Below are positions 20,902 through 31,779 of a stretch of 64,000 bases of DNA, piece by piece; positions within the stretch are counted from its first letter, which is position 1; each line of letters begins with the position of its first letter. The position numbers and the translations under genes were made by a program. Source of the stretch: Ilyonectria destructans (taxonomy: Eukaryota; Ascomycota; Sordariomycetes; Hypocreales; Nectriaceae); NCBI GenBank assembly GCA_020740775.1, contig JAHEWK010000017.1, forward strand, positions 620,001-684,000, in the 5' to 3' direction. The notes below the pieces were generated by a model. It saw nothing but the letters and a program-made list of their open reading frames with translations, searched no databases and was not told the DNA's origin.

Positions 20902-22745
20902 ATGAGATTCAGGCTTTCGACAAAGTTCCACGATCGGCCCGTCGTGGAGGAGGAGAAGGTGCCACAGGATGCCGAAAATACCGTGACAGACGACAAGGAA
21001 ACGGCCCAAGTCAGGGACACAGACTCCAGCTCCATACGCGATGATCACAACGTCGACTTCCAGCGCGGTGACGAGGCCATTCGTGCCATGACCCAGATCT
21101 GGACTAAGAGGGACTTGATCATTGCTTACGTCCTGTACGTCTCGAACATGTTCCAATTCTGGACAGTTGAAGGGCAAGGCTAACAATAACATCTAGTATC
21201 TGGTTCATTTGCTTCGTCCAGGCTTTCTCATCCGGCATCATCGGTACCATGACGCCCTACGTCACCAGCAGCTTCGGTGTCCATTCCCTGACTTCCACCA
21301 TGGGCATCGTCGCCAATCTCATGTCCGGTCTCATCAAGCTGCCCTACGCTAAGCTGTTGAACATCTGGGGTCGCCCTCAGTCTTTCGGTCTTATGATCAT
21401 CGTCATCACTCTCGGACTCGTCATGATGGCCGCTTGCAACAGTGTTTACGTCTACGCCGCTGCGCTCGTCTTCTACAACGTTGGTTACAGCACCATCAAC
21501 TTCACAACCACGATCTTCATTGCCGATACGTCCTCGCTCAAGAGCCGAGCCTTTATGATTGCCTTTGCTTCGTCGCCGTATTTGGCCACCGTCTGGGCCT
21601 ACGGTCCTGCAGCTCAGAGCGCCCTCGATGGCTTCGGCTTCCGATGGGGACTGGGTATCTGGGCCATCGTCTACCCCGTCGTCTGCACCCCCCTATGGGC
21701 CTTGTTCTACTTCTACCAGAGGAAGGCACAGAAGGCTGGTCTGATCAAGAAAGAGCCCAGCGGTCGCACTCTCGTCGAGTCCATCATCTACTGGGCCAAG
21801 GAGTTTGATATCATCGGCATTCTGCTTGTGGCCACTGGCCTCGCTCTGTTCCTGCTCTCTTTCTCTATCTACACCTACCAAAAAGATCAATGGAAGTCCC
21901 CATTGATCATCTGCTTCTTCATCTTTGGCGGACTACTCATCATTTCATTTGCTCTGTGGGAGAAGTATTTTGCGCCCGTCACCTTCATCCCTTGGCATTT
22001 GATCAAGAACAGGACGGTCTTCTTTACCTACACCATGATGGCCAGCATCTACACCGCTTGGTACATCTGGGACAACTACTTCTACTCGTTGCTCATTGTC
22101 GTGTTCCAACAGAGCGTGACACATGCTACATACATCACCAACATCTACACCGTCGGCGCCACATTCATTGCCCTTGTTATGGGAGTCGTTATTCGCATCA
22201 ACGGCCGTCTCAAGTGGCAAGCCCTCTACCTTGGTGTCCCGCTGACGGCCCTGGGGGTTGGCTTGATGATCAAGTTCCGCCAACCTAACTCTCACATTGG
22301 CTTCATCGTTATGTGCCAGATCTTCATCTCCTTCGGAGGCGGCATCCTTGTCATCTGCGAGCAAATGACCGTCATGGCTGTTTCGACGCAGAGTGATATA
22401 CCGGCCGTACTTGCCATGGAGAGCATGATTGCTTCCATGGGCGCCTCTATTGGCGATGCCATCGCAGCGGCCATGTGGACGAGCATCTTCCCAAGCAAGC
22501 TGAAGAAATACCTGCCCGAAAGTGCAATGTCTAACTTTGCCAACATCTACGGTGACCTGACGGTCCAATCATCTTACCCGGTTGGATCACCAGCTAGAGA
22601 TGCCATCAACATGGCTTATGGTGACACCCAGCGACTAATGTTGATTACCGCTACCTGCATGTACTCCATCACGCTGGCGTCAGTTATGATGTGGAAGAAC
22701 ATTAATGTCAAGAAGATTAAGCAGGTGGAGGGTGTGGTTTGGTGA
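20902..22745 (+). CDS. MFS siderophore-iron transporter
   Basis: Two exons, 20902-21134 and 21197-22745, with a 62-nt intron (GTACGT donor, GCTAAC branch, TAG acceptor); 593 aa. It is a plasma-membrane or vesicle proton symporter of the SIT family (Sit1/Mir-like), which moves ferric siderophores into the cell. A polar, acidic N-terminal tail of about 70 residues precedes the first span, which the intron interrupts: spliced IIAYVLIWFICFVQAFSSG. About 14 spans follow. SIT-like motifs include TPYVTSSFGVHSLTSTMGIV, YNVGYSTINFT, WYIWDNYFYSLL and a typical C-terminal loop DLTVQSSYPVGSPARDAINM before the last span. Length and features are complete. No siderophore synthetase is in the window, so import of exogenous siderophore is plausible. 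Confidence 0.93.
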
Positions 22746-23008
22746 TGGGAGAAAGCAAATAGACGCAGCTTAGTGCATTAGTGCGCTGCGCCAGGCCAAA
22801 CAAGCTCGTGTACTGGTTGACTAGACTAGCAATTTATTTAATTCAATAATATTCTCTAAATATTGAGTGAACTCTTTGCATTTGTCTATTTTATGACGGT
22901 TTCTTATCCTTGTGATGCTGACCTAGTAACGTTGCTTCGAGCCCTTATGAGTCGATCCAAAGGTCGCCCGCGCTGTTTAGCACACTAAAGCGAACAGAGT
23001 CCTCAAAT
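22746..23008. other. 3' flank of MFS gene
   Basis: AT-rich sequence from about 22820 to 22910 is the likely 3' UTR and polyadenylation region; nothing else was seen. Confidence 0.35.
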
Positions 23009-23356
23009 TTGTCATCACGAGGAGACACCGCAGAAGGATGGAACCCCCCGCCGACGTGGGATTGCACCCTGTCGACAAAAGGCTCGCTCTCGGAGATATC
23101 AATGGTCGCAGAAGAGACGCCCGTACTCAACGAGGACCCGTTAACGCCCCGACTGGGAATACAGCAGGATATGAACCGAGTCGCGAATAAGAGTAGCAGC
23201 ATCAAACTTTTCCGCTTGAAGAAGAGTCGAAGCAATTTGAGAGGACTAAGTTCGGGCAAAGAGATGGAGGAGTCAGGACAAATGCGCCTTGCACGATGGA
23301 CAACTGACCCTCTGGACTACGAGAGCAACGGTGATTCGATTTCAACGGATGTTTAA
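23009..23356 (+). CDS. Small hypothetical reading frame
   Basis: 115 aa, polar, Ser- and charge-rich (LFRLKKSRSNLRGLSSGKE), with no domain recognised. The opposite strand is also open for 104 codons across 22945-23259. I cannot decide which, if any, is real. The plus frame has a more protein-like composition and might be the last exon of a decayed gene. Confidence 0.25.
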   Translation: MSSRGDTAEGWNPPPTWDCTLSTKGSLSEISMVAEETPVLNEDPLTPRLGIQQDMNRVANKSSSIKLFRLKKSRSNLRGLSSGKEMEESGQMRLARWTTDPLDYESNGDSISTDV

Positions 23357-23947
23357 TGAGACATGGACCTTAATGATGTTAATGACAGCGATGTTACATT
23401 GAGTAGGAGTTTAATTGAACGAGATTCATGACTACAAGTTTTGAGGGGCAAGTTGGTGACTGAGGATAATAGATGGATAGAGCGCGATTATCAGTGCTAA
23501 TGTGACTACCCTTTTGCTTACGCATCCTGGATCTCACTTACCACGGCGTGATTTCGTGTAATACGAGGTATTCTTTTGATCATTGCGGATACGTTAGGTC
23601 GTTCAGCAGGCGTCATGTCGCAGTGCCTAACCTGAAAGTGAGTAACCACCCGTTCAGACACAGCCTAAATGACATTTCTTGCACACAGTGATTCGATATT
23701 CCGGTAATGGACTTTACAGATGCATAGCAAAGCATTGGAAAAAAAGAACTGTACTGTGATATATCTGCGGCAGCAACTTACTTGCTTTGAGATAGCAAAC
23801 GGCCATCATCAACGACCGGAATTTTCTCAACCATCGAAAACAGTCGCTATTTGACTTGTTTCTTCAACTCACAGACTATTAAACCAGACATCAATTTTTA
23901 CTTAATATCCTCAAATATGCATCGGAGAACTTGTTTATAGGCTTCTA
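23357..23947. other. Intergenic with possible exon remnant
   Basis: On the minus strand, a pyrimidine-rich acceptor (CACTTTCAG, about 23633-23641) precedes an open stretch to about 23524. That stretch reads like the end of a protein kinase domain (CDMTPAERPNVSAMIKRI). No upstream kinase sequence could be joined, so this is a fragment or chance. The remainder is the 3' flank of the secreted-protein gene. Confidence 0.3.
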
Positions 23948-24446
23948 TCAAGAATAGCAGAGCATCGACGCAATTCTATCATTCCACCCAATGTTGCGAA
24001 GATCCGCAACATCTTCAGTCTGGTTGTCCAAAACGCCAAAATTCGGGTTGCATTCGGAATTGCTAGATTTATGATTAGCAATGTCTTAGTTGGTGGCATT
24101 TTCTCATCAGTGTCTTACTCGAAAAACCGACAAGTGTAGCCTTTCCGAATTCTGAACGATGACATGTAGTCTACTCCTCCAGGCTTATTGACTGGCTTAT
24201 ATCAGCTATTGTTTTCTGTCTTGGTGTAAATGACTTACTGCAGTTTCCGCCTGCGCGATTGTTATAGATCGTGTAGATTGAACCTCCAAAATTGACATCC
24301 TTGTAAACTACTTCAAGTCAGTCATACGAAATGAGTGCTTGAAATGGCTACATACGAATGGCTGCAATAGCAGGATTTCCAGTGTCACCCAGTACATTGG
24401 GTGCAAGAGCAACTATTACACCTAAGGCGAGCAAAATGGATCTCAT
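23948..24446 (-). CDS. Small secreted beta/gamma-crystallin-like protein
   Basis: Four exons: 24446-24356, 24307-24239, 24191-24119 and 24062-23948. The introns are 48, 47 and 56 nt, each with good fungal donors (GTATGT, GTAAGT, GTAAGA), CTGAC/CTAAT-like branch sites and TAG/CAG acceptors. All phases agree and give 115 aa. The first 20 residues form a signal peptide (MRSILLALGVIVALAPNVLG), so the product should be secreted. The mature part has four cysteines (53, 74, 82, 113), enough for two disulfides. It also has the pattern of a beta/gamma-crystallin or SMPI-like fold: YKDVNFGGSIYTI at the start of the first Greek-key motif and GWNDRIASMLCYS at the end of the second. Such proteins bind calcium, inhibit proteases or act on other cells, depending on the member; the function here is unknown. 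Because every exon is short, ORF scans miss it. Confidence 0.75.
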
Positions 24447-24995
24447 GATGATGAATGGAAGTTGAGAGATTGTTGTCAAGTGTTGAATTGGAGCTGTATG
24501 GATGGGAAGCTAAAAGATTGAGCGGAGGTATCACTTATAATAATTTATATCTCGAACGCGTGGAAGATTACTCATTCTGAACCTTGATATAGCGCTTTTA
24601 CTCAAGACAATTCAGTGAGATATTAAACTAGTAAGCTTACTGCAAGCTTTATAATCTTATCCCCGCTGAGCAAGTGCCTTATCCAAGCTTCTGACATGCA
24701 TATACGAGTTTTCATAGAATGTTGATCCCTGGACGTAAGGTAGAAAAGGTATATGGATATGCTGACATGCATATACGAGCTTTCATAGCGTGGCCCTCGG
24801 CCTCGACGCCGAAACTAAACTACACGCCCGGACGGCGCACTTACACTTACCGCAACAGCTACAAATTTTCAGGTCAGACCCGGTGCGTGAGACGGCCCAT
24901 CATCCTATGCCTTAGTTCTACGTTTTCCCCCTGCAGAATTACGATACGATGTGACTCGACATTGTCGAAGTTTTGGTTGGTAGGTAAAATCCAGA
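24447..24995. other. Intergenic, short direct repeat
   Basis: Promoter side of the secreted-protein gene. A word of about 25 bp (GACATGCATATACGAG plus TTTCATAG with one change) occurs at about 24693 and again at about 24763. No gene was recognised. Confidence 0.4.
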
Positions 24996-25340
24996 CTAGC
25001 CGTCTTGCTTGGAAGCGAAGCTGACGATGACAGACTGATCTCCCTTCTCGAAACGGAAGGTCGCTTGAGCCTGCTGAGCGAGATCGTTGGCGACGAGATA
25101 AGTTTGATTGTGCAAGTTGCGGACGACGCCATCCATCCAGGTATAGAGTTGCTCGCTGCTGTACTTTGTCCTCAGCCACTCCTCCGTGTCCCGCGCATGG
25201 TCGGCTTGCTGCTGTTGGAGCTGGATTGCGCGATCGCACATTTCGACCCTCATGCGGGAGGTCACTAGCTGCTTGTCTGTCCCCTTGATGTCACGACCGG
25301 CCATATTAGCCTGCAGTCGACGCTCCTGCAGCTGTTTCAT
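24996..25340 (-). pseudogene. Fragment of a Tc toxin complex subunit A-like gene
   Basis: An open minus-strand stretch of 114 codons resembles part of the C-terminal pore/translocation region of Tc toxin A subunits (TcdA-like), known from insect-associated bacteria and also reported in some fungal genomes. Support comes from the helical, Gln/Arg-rich run and the conserved segment around LRTKYSSEQLYTWMDG, followed by a YLVANDLAQQAQATFRFE-like stretch. A complete A subunit has over 2000 residues; here only about 100 are recognisable. The frame ends in a stop, the expected downstream sequence is not found in any phase, and no upstream part could be joined. It is a relic and cannot make a working toxin as it stands. 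Confidence 0.55.
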
Positions 25341-26004
25341 CAGCGACCCAGTGCACGAGGGCCCTCGTCGTTGAAGGATTGAGCCCTGTGAGCATCCCAG
25401 ACCGTAGGACCAACATTAGGACTGCACTACCTGGAACGCGTGCGAAAGGCGACCCATACCCGGCCGGCCTGTCCAGCAGCTTCGCACTCTGTGTTGTGTC
25501 GTATGTAGCCAAGACAAAAAGTGCTCTGGACCTGCAGACGATGGCCGACATCCTCGCGACCATCGAGAATCAAAGGCCAACACGGCTAAGATCCCCGCAT
25601 TGGTTTAAGTAGGTATCGATATTGGATGAGTAAGTAAGCAGCGGTGGGGTTGTTACATGTTATCGAGTCGGCTGCCCAACACCCTCCCAGGTGCTCACTC
25701 CTCCTCTCGCAAACGGTTTCGACGGTATGCCAAGTTTCCTGTCGCTGGGCATATATGGCTGCGTACCTGGAGAGTACGCCAACTGCTTTGTTCATTTTGT
25801 CTGGAACGACGATTGGGCCGAACAGGTTGAGCGTATTCTCGACCCTTTTCCTCTCGAGGCGGCAATGTTAAGGGTTGTACGACAAGAATTGGAGAATTAG
25901 ATTGATCTTCTGCTAGCAACCGGCCCAACAAGAGCCAGTCATTACATTCTCCCCACCACCCTCAAGTAAAATGAGTGTGAACACCTCTCACAGGCGAGTA
26001 ATAT
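25341..26004. other. Decayed sequence between two gene relics
   Basis: Several overlapping frames on both strands (for example minus 25306-25563 and 25586-25795) lack recognisable domains. Probably further debris of the flanking relics. Confidence 0.35.
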
Positions 26005-26482
26005 CTAATGAATACTGACCTTCTCTCCGCTCGCTCTAACGCATTTCCCTGGCAGAATGCTAACTCCAACTCGTTGAGACACCTGCCTTCCACCATGTGA
26101 ATCAGGCTTCGCTTGAACTAGCAGCACGTAATTCTTCATAAAATCGTCTGAAATAGCCTCCTTCTTTTTCCCAAGCACCACAAACTTCAATGCTAGCTGC
26201 CCCGAAATTAGGGGAGAGTCGAGCACGGTGAAGGCGTCTGCATCGTTGGTCCTGCAGTCTCTCGCCTCAGCGGTGAGCATGCCGTCGCTGGTTTTATTCG
26301 GCTCTGGATCCCACTGTGTTTAGATCGGCTCCCAGTCCATGCCGCCGAAATCAGCTGGGATGTAGTCAATGCTGCCAGTGTAGGCCATCCACGATCAGGA
26401 CGGAACCTTGGTCGTGGAAGGGTCTTCCGAGAACTGGATTCGAGAAAGGCTATCGACATTATCGGCACGGCGCCAGAGCAGG
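26005..26482 (-). pseudogene. C-terminal fragment of a HET-domain gene
   Basis: The minus strand reads LLWRRADNVDSLSRIQF, then KVPS-stop-SWMAYTGSIDYIP, then GGMDWEPI-stop-TQWDPEPN, then on to a clean end with RVGVSILPGKC. This is the typical tail of fungal HET proteins, whose usual motif is PSWSWMA. The first stop (TGA, near 26374) replaces the expected Trp codon TGG, and the second (TAA) is near 26320. The HET domain itself is missing: the fragment stops near 26482, next to a G-rich tract at 26516-26550. It is not a broken copy of the HET gene at 16384-18581, judging by the different sequence. Confidence 0.65.
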
Positions 26483-26515
26483 CTTCGTCTTAGTAGTTAG
26501 GCGAAGGTTTTAGGA

Positions 26516-26550
26516 TGAGGGGGGGAGGGGGGAGGGGGGAGGGGGGGCGG
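26516..26550 (+). repeat. G-rich microsatellite
   Basis: Runs of five to eight G separated by single A, roughly (G6A)n, over about 35 bp. The four or more G-runs could form a G-quadruplex on the plus strand. Confidence 0.8.
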
Positions 26551-27382
26551 ATATTATATATTAAGGTTATTTTACTTCAATTCACTTCGTTGAGCAACAC
26601 AATGCAGTCTTATAGACGAAGAGACTGATGATGACCTCGGATGATCTCGGACAGCCGAGAGGCTCCCGATGCTTCGGAGTCTTTGGCTTCAGCTAGCTAT
26701 TGATAAAATCAAGAAAAAGCTAAGCCCAGGGCTATGCCGATGACGTGATGACGAGGGAGTCGGCGATGGACGTCTATGATGATAGAAGGAAAGCTTCACT
26801 GCTGTCACAACCGCAGAAATCCGATATCCCGATACATGTGACAATCCACCAGCATGGTTGACCTCGCGGCGGGGTGGAGGAGCACATGTTCCTACCCCGG
26901 CTTTAGATAGGTGATTGTTCACAAAACTGCATCTGTTATCCAGTAAAACTAGCGAATGATATCGCAGAGTAGCATTGAAGACACATTCGTGCAGAGCTTA
27001 ATTTCTAAAGCTGGTGGAGGCGGCGGATGTGGAGGTGGAGGTGGCGGTGGAGGCGGCGCCCAAATCTCGTGGAGGTGTGGAGGAGATGCTTGGAGGAGTG
27101 GAGGTGTCAAGTGAGGACGAATCACAAAATGACAGGGTTGATTTAGTCTCAGATGATAGCAATTGTCTCAATTCCACTGCGATACTGGGAGCTCCACCCG
27201 CTGCCACTTCCAGGGGCAGATCCTCAAATATGCTGCCCAAGACTGAACAAGTCAGCACGATTTCAAGTACTCTCGTCTGCCATATCTCAATTCTCTCTCG
27301 GTGATTGATCAAAGAGCCACGCCTACCTACAGAATAAAAACGACCAACGGTTCTTTTTGCAACCTCCCGAAACGTCGTAGCC
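26551..27382. other. Intergenic, upstream of monooxygenase
   Basis: Open frames occur on both strands at 27000-27420, caused by a purine-biased GGTGGAGGCGG-like run at 27010-27060; neither has a known domain. The last 100 bases are the likely promoter and 5' UTR of the monooxygenase gene. Confidence 0.4.
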
Positions 27383-29516
27383 ATGGGTTCTCTTTCTTCC
27401 TGGCTGACAGGCGGCCCGGCCAAGCCCGCTTATGAGATCATGGAGAAGCCCAGTCGAATAGGCCGCAAACTGCGCGTCATCTGTCTCGGAGCCGGCGCCA
27501 GCGCCCTGAACCTTGCTCACGAGATTGACACAAGCAGCCTAGACCTTGAGCTAGTTTGCTACGAGAAGAACCCTTCCATTGGCGGCACGTGAGTCATTGC
27601 TACGAATTCTGGTTGAAGCATCAAGACAAACAGTAGCTGATTCATCTCAGCTGGTATGAAAACCGGTACCCGGGCTGTGGCTGCGACATTCCCTCAGTCA
27701 ATTACCAATTCTCATGGGCCCCGTCCTCTGAATGGACGTCTTTGTACGTACAACGGCTATCTGCGCTACCTCGTGTCGCTTAAAAAATGAATTAATTTGA
27801 CTCCGTCCAGTTATTCGGGTGCGCCCGAGATCCTGCAGTATTTCAAGGATGTGGCACAAAAGTATGACCTGAACAAGTACATCCGACTCAGCCACACAGT
27901 GGTAGCTGCTACGTGGAATGAGGACGAGAACATGTGGTACATCAAGATCCAAAGAGGAGATGACCCCAACGACATCATTGAGGACAAGGCCAACGTCTTT
28001 GTCAATGCCAGCGGTGTCCTGAAGTAAGCTGCTCCGGGTCGTATTGGAATCTGGGTGATTAGAACTGACACGATCCCAGCAAGTGGAAGTGGCCGGCAAT
28101 CAAGGGCAGAGAGTCATTCGAGGGGAAAATGCTCCACAGCGCAAACTGGGATAACACCGTCGATCTCAAGGGAAAGCGTATCGGCGTCATTGGTGGCGGA
28201 TCATCGGCGGTTCAGATTGTGCCCAACATCCAGCCCAGTAAGTCCACCCTCTCATTGGATGCTTATCAGAGAAGAGGCTGACAGATTGACCAGTCGTTGG
28301 CGACATGAAATGCTTCATCCGTAGCGCGTCTTGGGTAACAGGCGGCTTCGGACAGCGCTTTGCCGGAAAGGCGGGCACCAACTTCGAATGTAAGGATTCT
28401 AAACACCTGAAGCTGCGATTCATCTAACACTTGGCATCTAGATAATGCAAAGCAACGAGAGATCTTTCGAAATGATCCCAAAAAGTATCTGGCTTACCGG
28501 AAGAAGATTGAGTCGGAGCTCAACTCTCGCTTCCGCTTCATCCTCAACGGATCCAAGGAGCAGCAAGAAGCTCGCGATGTCAGTGATCTAGCACAATCCC
28601 TTTCCACGTCCAGTCACTAACCAGGATATTAGTTTGCGGAAAATGACATGCGAACAAAGCTCGCAAACAAGCCCGAAGTTGCCGACATCATCGTCCCCAA
28701 GGACTTCGCCGTTGGCTGCAGAAGACCTACACCGGGCAACGGGTACCTCGAGGCGCTTTGCAAAGACAACGTCTCAGTGGTATCGGCCGATATCCAGCAG
28801 TTCACCCCCAAGGGCATCAAGACTTCCGACGGCGTCGAGCATGAGTTTGACGTTATCGTCTGTGCTACCGGCTTTGACGTTAGCTGGCGACCTGCATACC
28901 CCACGATTGGCCGTGGTGGTGTCAATCTCGGCGACTACTGGAAAGACGTTCCCAACACATATCTTTCCATGACGATAGCCAACTTCCCCAACTACCTCAG
29001 TAAGTAATGAACGGCAAATTAGCGTCACTGTCTAACTCTTTTGTAGTCTTTAACGGACCATATGGCCCGTACGGTCACGGAAGCTTCCTCCCCATCACCG
29101 AAACCGTCTCTCGATACTTGATGCATATGCTCAAGAAGATGTCCGAAGAGGAGGTTGCTTCATTCGCACCTAAGGAGGCGGCCGTCGCCGACTTCGCCGA
29201 GCACCGAGCCAAGTTCCTCCCTCGCACTGCATGGACCTCGCCATGCCGTTCGTGGTTCAAGCAGGGCACCGTTGATCGCGAACCAATGATGTGGCCTGGA
29301 TCGCGTATCCAGTTCTTTGAGACGATTGCGACTCCTCGCTGGGAGGACTATGATTTGAAGTACACTACATCCAACCGTTTTGGTTACTTTGGAAATGGTT
29401 TTGCGGCTCGTGAGAATGATGGAAGTGATCTTACCTGGTACCTTGGTCTGTTGGACGGTAGTGAGAAGCAACCTGAGCTTCCTGACGAAGACTTTGAGGC
29501 ATTTTTTACGGGTTGA
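27383..29516 (+). CDS. Flavin-binding Baeyer-Villiger-type monooxygenase
   Basis: Eight exons: 27383-27588, 27651-27743, 27811-28023, 28080-28237, 28294-28389, 28442-28578, 28633-28999 and 29047-29516. All phases agree; 579 aa. It is an FAD- and NADPH-dependent class B monooxygenase that inserts oxygen next to ketones to give esters or lactones (family knowledge). FAD-binding Rossmann motif CLGAGASALN is at about 33-42, followed by ENRYPGCGCDIPSVNYQFSW. The Baeyer-Villiger signature F-x-G-x3-H-x3-W is present as FEGKMLHSANW at about 183-193. The NADPH Rossmann motif IGVIGGGSSAVQI follows. CATGFDVSWRPAYPTIGRGG and NGPYGPYGHGSF are typical C-terminal motifs. The sequence looks intact. It is convergent with the MFS permease at 30182; the substrate is unknown. 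Confidence 0.93.
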
Positions 29517-30181
29517 GTGGTGGAATAGAAGACCTCCAATTTTTAGATTTATCCCGTCAATGCATCAGTTATTTTGTTAATCTCATCGTTTGCGAGATTA
29601 AATGGACTAAGAGACTTATATCCATGGTCGTTTATGTCTCATGCTGCAATTTTTACTCTCATACAAAGATTAAATGCTAATAGCTTCAGAATTAATGCAA
29701 GTGCAACCTTGGCGTCTGTTTCGACATGATCTGACACAAAGGTTTTCGTCTGCAGCAATTTACACATTATGGCATTGCTCATCCCATCTCCATATCATTT
29801 TAGTTTGACCTTGGATCATGCGTTCAGTGCCATGCTAAGGAGCGACTATTGAGTACCTAAGCTCATCAATTCATCTCTATTTGTTGAGTCGCCATTTTCT
29901 GTTGAGGGTCACATGGGAACGCAGCCTTCGTTGCTCTCGTTCGATCTGTCGAGCACTGGTTCACTTTGGAGACTCGAGATTCAACATTGCAGTACTGGTA
30001 GTGTATAGTGAAGTTATAGCACAAGAAATAAATATTCAGGTGGAGTAATTTGAGGATGCCCAACGATCAAGCCCTTGACCTAGCAGATCATTCATAGGGA
30101 AAGGCTAAGCTAAGCCCAGAGCGAACCAATAACCCACCCTGCAGTGTGTCGTCAACCACCGACGTGTAATATCCCCTCTAA
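29517..30181. other. Convergent 3' flanks
   Basis: AT-rich sequence between the 3' ends of the monooxygenase and the MFS permease; no gene, repeat or RNA was recognised. Confidence 0.45.
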
Positions 30182-31779
30182 TTAAAGCACATATCGGAAA
30201 GACGGTTGCTGGAAATCAGTCAAATCCAAGAACTCGGTTCCTTCGACAATCTCCTCCGGCTGCTCAGCTGCCAACTTGTCGCGACGCTTATTTTCCATGA
30301 TGTTGACCACGCGAAGAGCGACAAGGGTGAGAGCCGCACAGCCATACATGACAGCCACCATCATCTTTCCGTGATAGTACTCGGGGGCTTCGTTCGCTCG
30401 GAAGGTCTGGGGGCCGATCCAGTTGCCAGCGGCGTAGGCGAGGATCTGAGCGCCGTTGACGGTGGCCTTCTTGGTGTAGCCGAGGGTGTTGTTCGAGATC
30501 ATGACCATGACCAGGCACCAGGCAGAACCGGCAGCGCCAATGAAGTAGTAGCCGATGAGAAGGCCAGCCTTAGCGGTAAGGGGGATGAAGATCATCATGA
30601 TGCCGCCAATCATGGGAATTAGGATAGCGATGAAGGCAAAGAGTGACCTGTCGAGGTACTTGTCGGAGAGGAAAGTAAATGTCAGCTTGCAGGTAATGTC
30701 AACGATGCCGGTGGGCATGTTGAGGAGCAGAGACAGTCGCTTGCTGAAGCCGAAAGAGTTGATGACGAGAGAACCGAATGAGGTGATGCCGCCGTTGGGA
30801 ATGTTCATGAGCAGGGAAAAGACAATGTAGAGATAGGTGCGAGGGTCACGAAAAGCCTCGAAGAACTGGTCCCACTTCCACTCACGGCTACCAATTCCCT
30901 GGAAGTTGCCTCGAATACGCTCAATGGCAATGACTTTCTCGCGGTGGGTGAGGAATTTGGCGTTGGTCTGGTTGTCGGGCATGTAGAACCAGCAGTAGGC
31001 ACCCGTGATGATGGTGGGCAAACCAAGGACAAGATACAGGATCTTCCAGGTCTCCAACTTGCTGTTAGTGACGCCGGAGAGCCCATAGGCAAGAGGGCCA
31101 AGAGTAAGCAGGGCGAGGCCGTTGCAGCTCAGCCAGAAACCCATGCGCTTGGCTTGTTCGTTTTGCTTGTACCAGGCGGAGACGAGGATGACAAAGGCAG
31201 GCGTGACAGTGGCCTCGAGAGCACCGAGGAAGAAGCGGACGCTCAGGAGACCAGCGTAGTTGAAGACGAAGACGTGGCAGGTGAGAACACCACCCCAGAG
31301 GAAGATGTTGGCGGACGTGTACTTGCCAAGAGGGAGAGCTCGGAGAAGATAGGTGGTGGGAAATCTGCATCGCTGGTCAGTTTCAAGATGAAGACATGTG
31401 GCATATGGATCTTGACTCACTCCCACATAATGTAACCAGCGTAGAAGATACTCGAAGCCCAACTGTACTCCTGGCTATCGGGGTTCAGCTTGGTATCCTC
31501 GCGGATGCCCATCAGCGACGCATAGTTGAGAGACGTCTTATCGGCGAACTGCAGCGCGTAGATCCAGCACAGCAGCGGCATGAGAGCCCAGTCGATCTTT
31601 CGGAGGACGCTCTTCTCCTCCTCGGGAGTAAACTCAATGTCTTCGCCGCCGGTAAAGGCGAGCGCAGGGTCGGCGCCTGCGGCATGCGGCTTCTCGACGA
31701 TTCCCTCCGCCACGTCGGTGGGCGTCCGGATGACGTCGCCGCCGTCCTGCGGGACCATCTTGTCTTTGGCGGGGGACAT
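30182..31779 (-). CDS. MFS permease, allantoate/nicotinate (Dal5/Tna1) type
   Basis: Two exons, 31779-31421 and 31364-30182, with a 56-nt intron (GTGAGT donor, CTGAC branch, CAG acceptor); 513 aa. It belongs to the anion:cation symporter family. The cytosolic N-terminus ends in EEEKSVLRKIDWALMPLLCW, the standard entry into the first span of this family, followed by FADKTSLNYASLMGI. Splicing gives YIMWEFPTTYLLRALPLGKY, the conserved second-third span region. Then come WGGVLTCHVFVFNY, RFFLGALEATVTPAF and GFWLSCNGLA. Twelve spans are expected. The C-terminal NTLGYTKKATVNGAQILAY and GNWIGPQTFRANEAPEY are typical for Dal5-like proteins. Substrates in the family are small carboxylates such as allantoate, nicotinate or pantothenate; which one applies here cannot be told. 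Confidence 0.93.

Noticed and set aside
21945..22568. 207-codon frame on the minus strand
   Set aside because: It is antisense to the well-supported MFS carrier and has a low-complexity, His/Asp-rich composition typical of a shadow.
26998..27423. 141-codon minus frame and a 96-codon plus frame
   Set aside because: Both come from a purine-biased GGAGGTGG-like run; the minus frame overlaps the start of the monooxygenase and neither has a domain.
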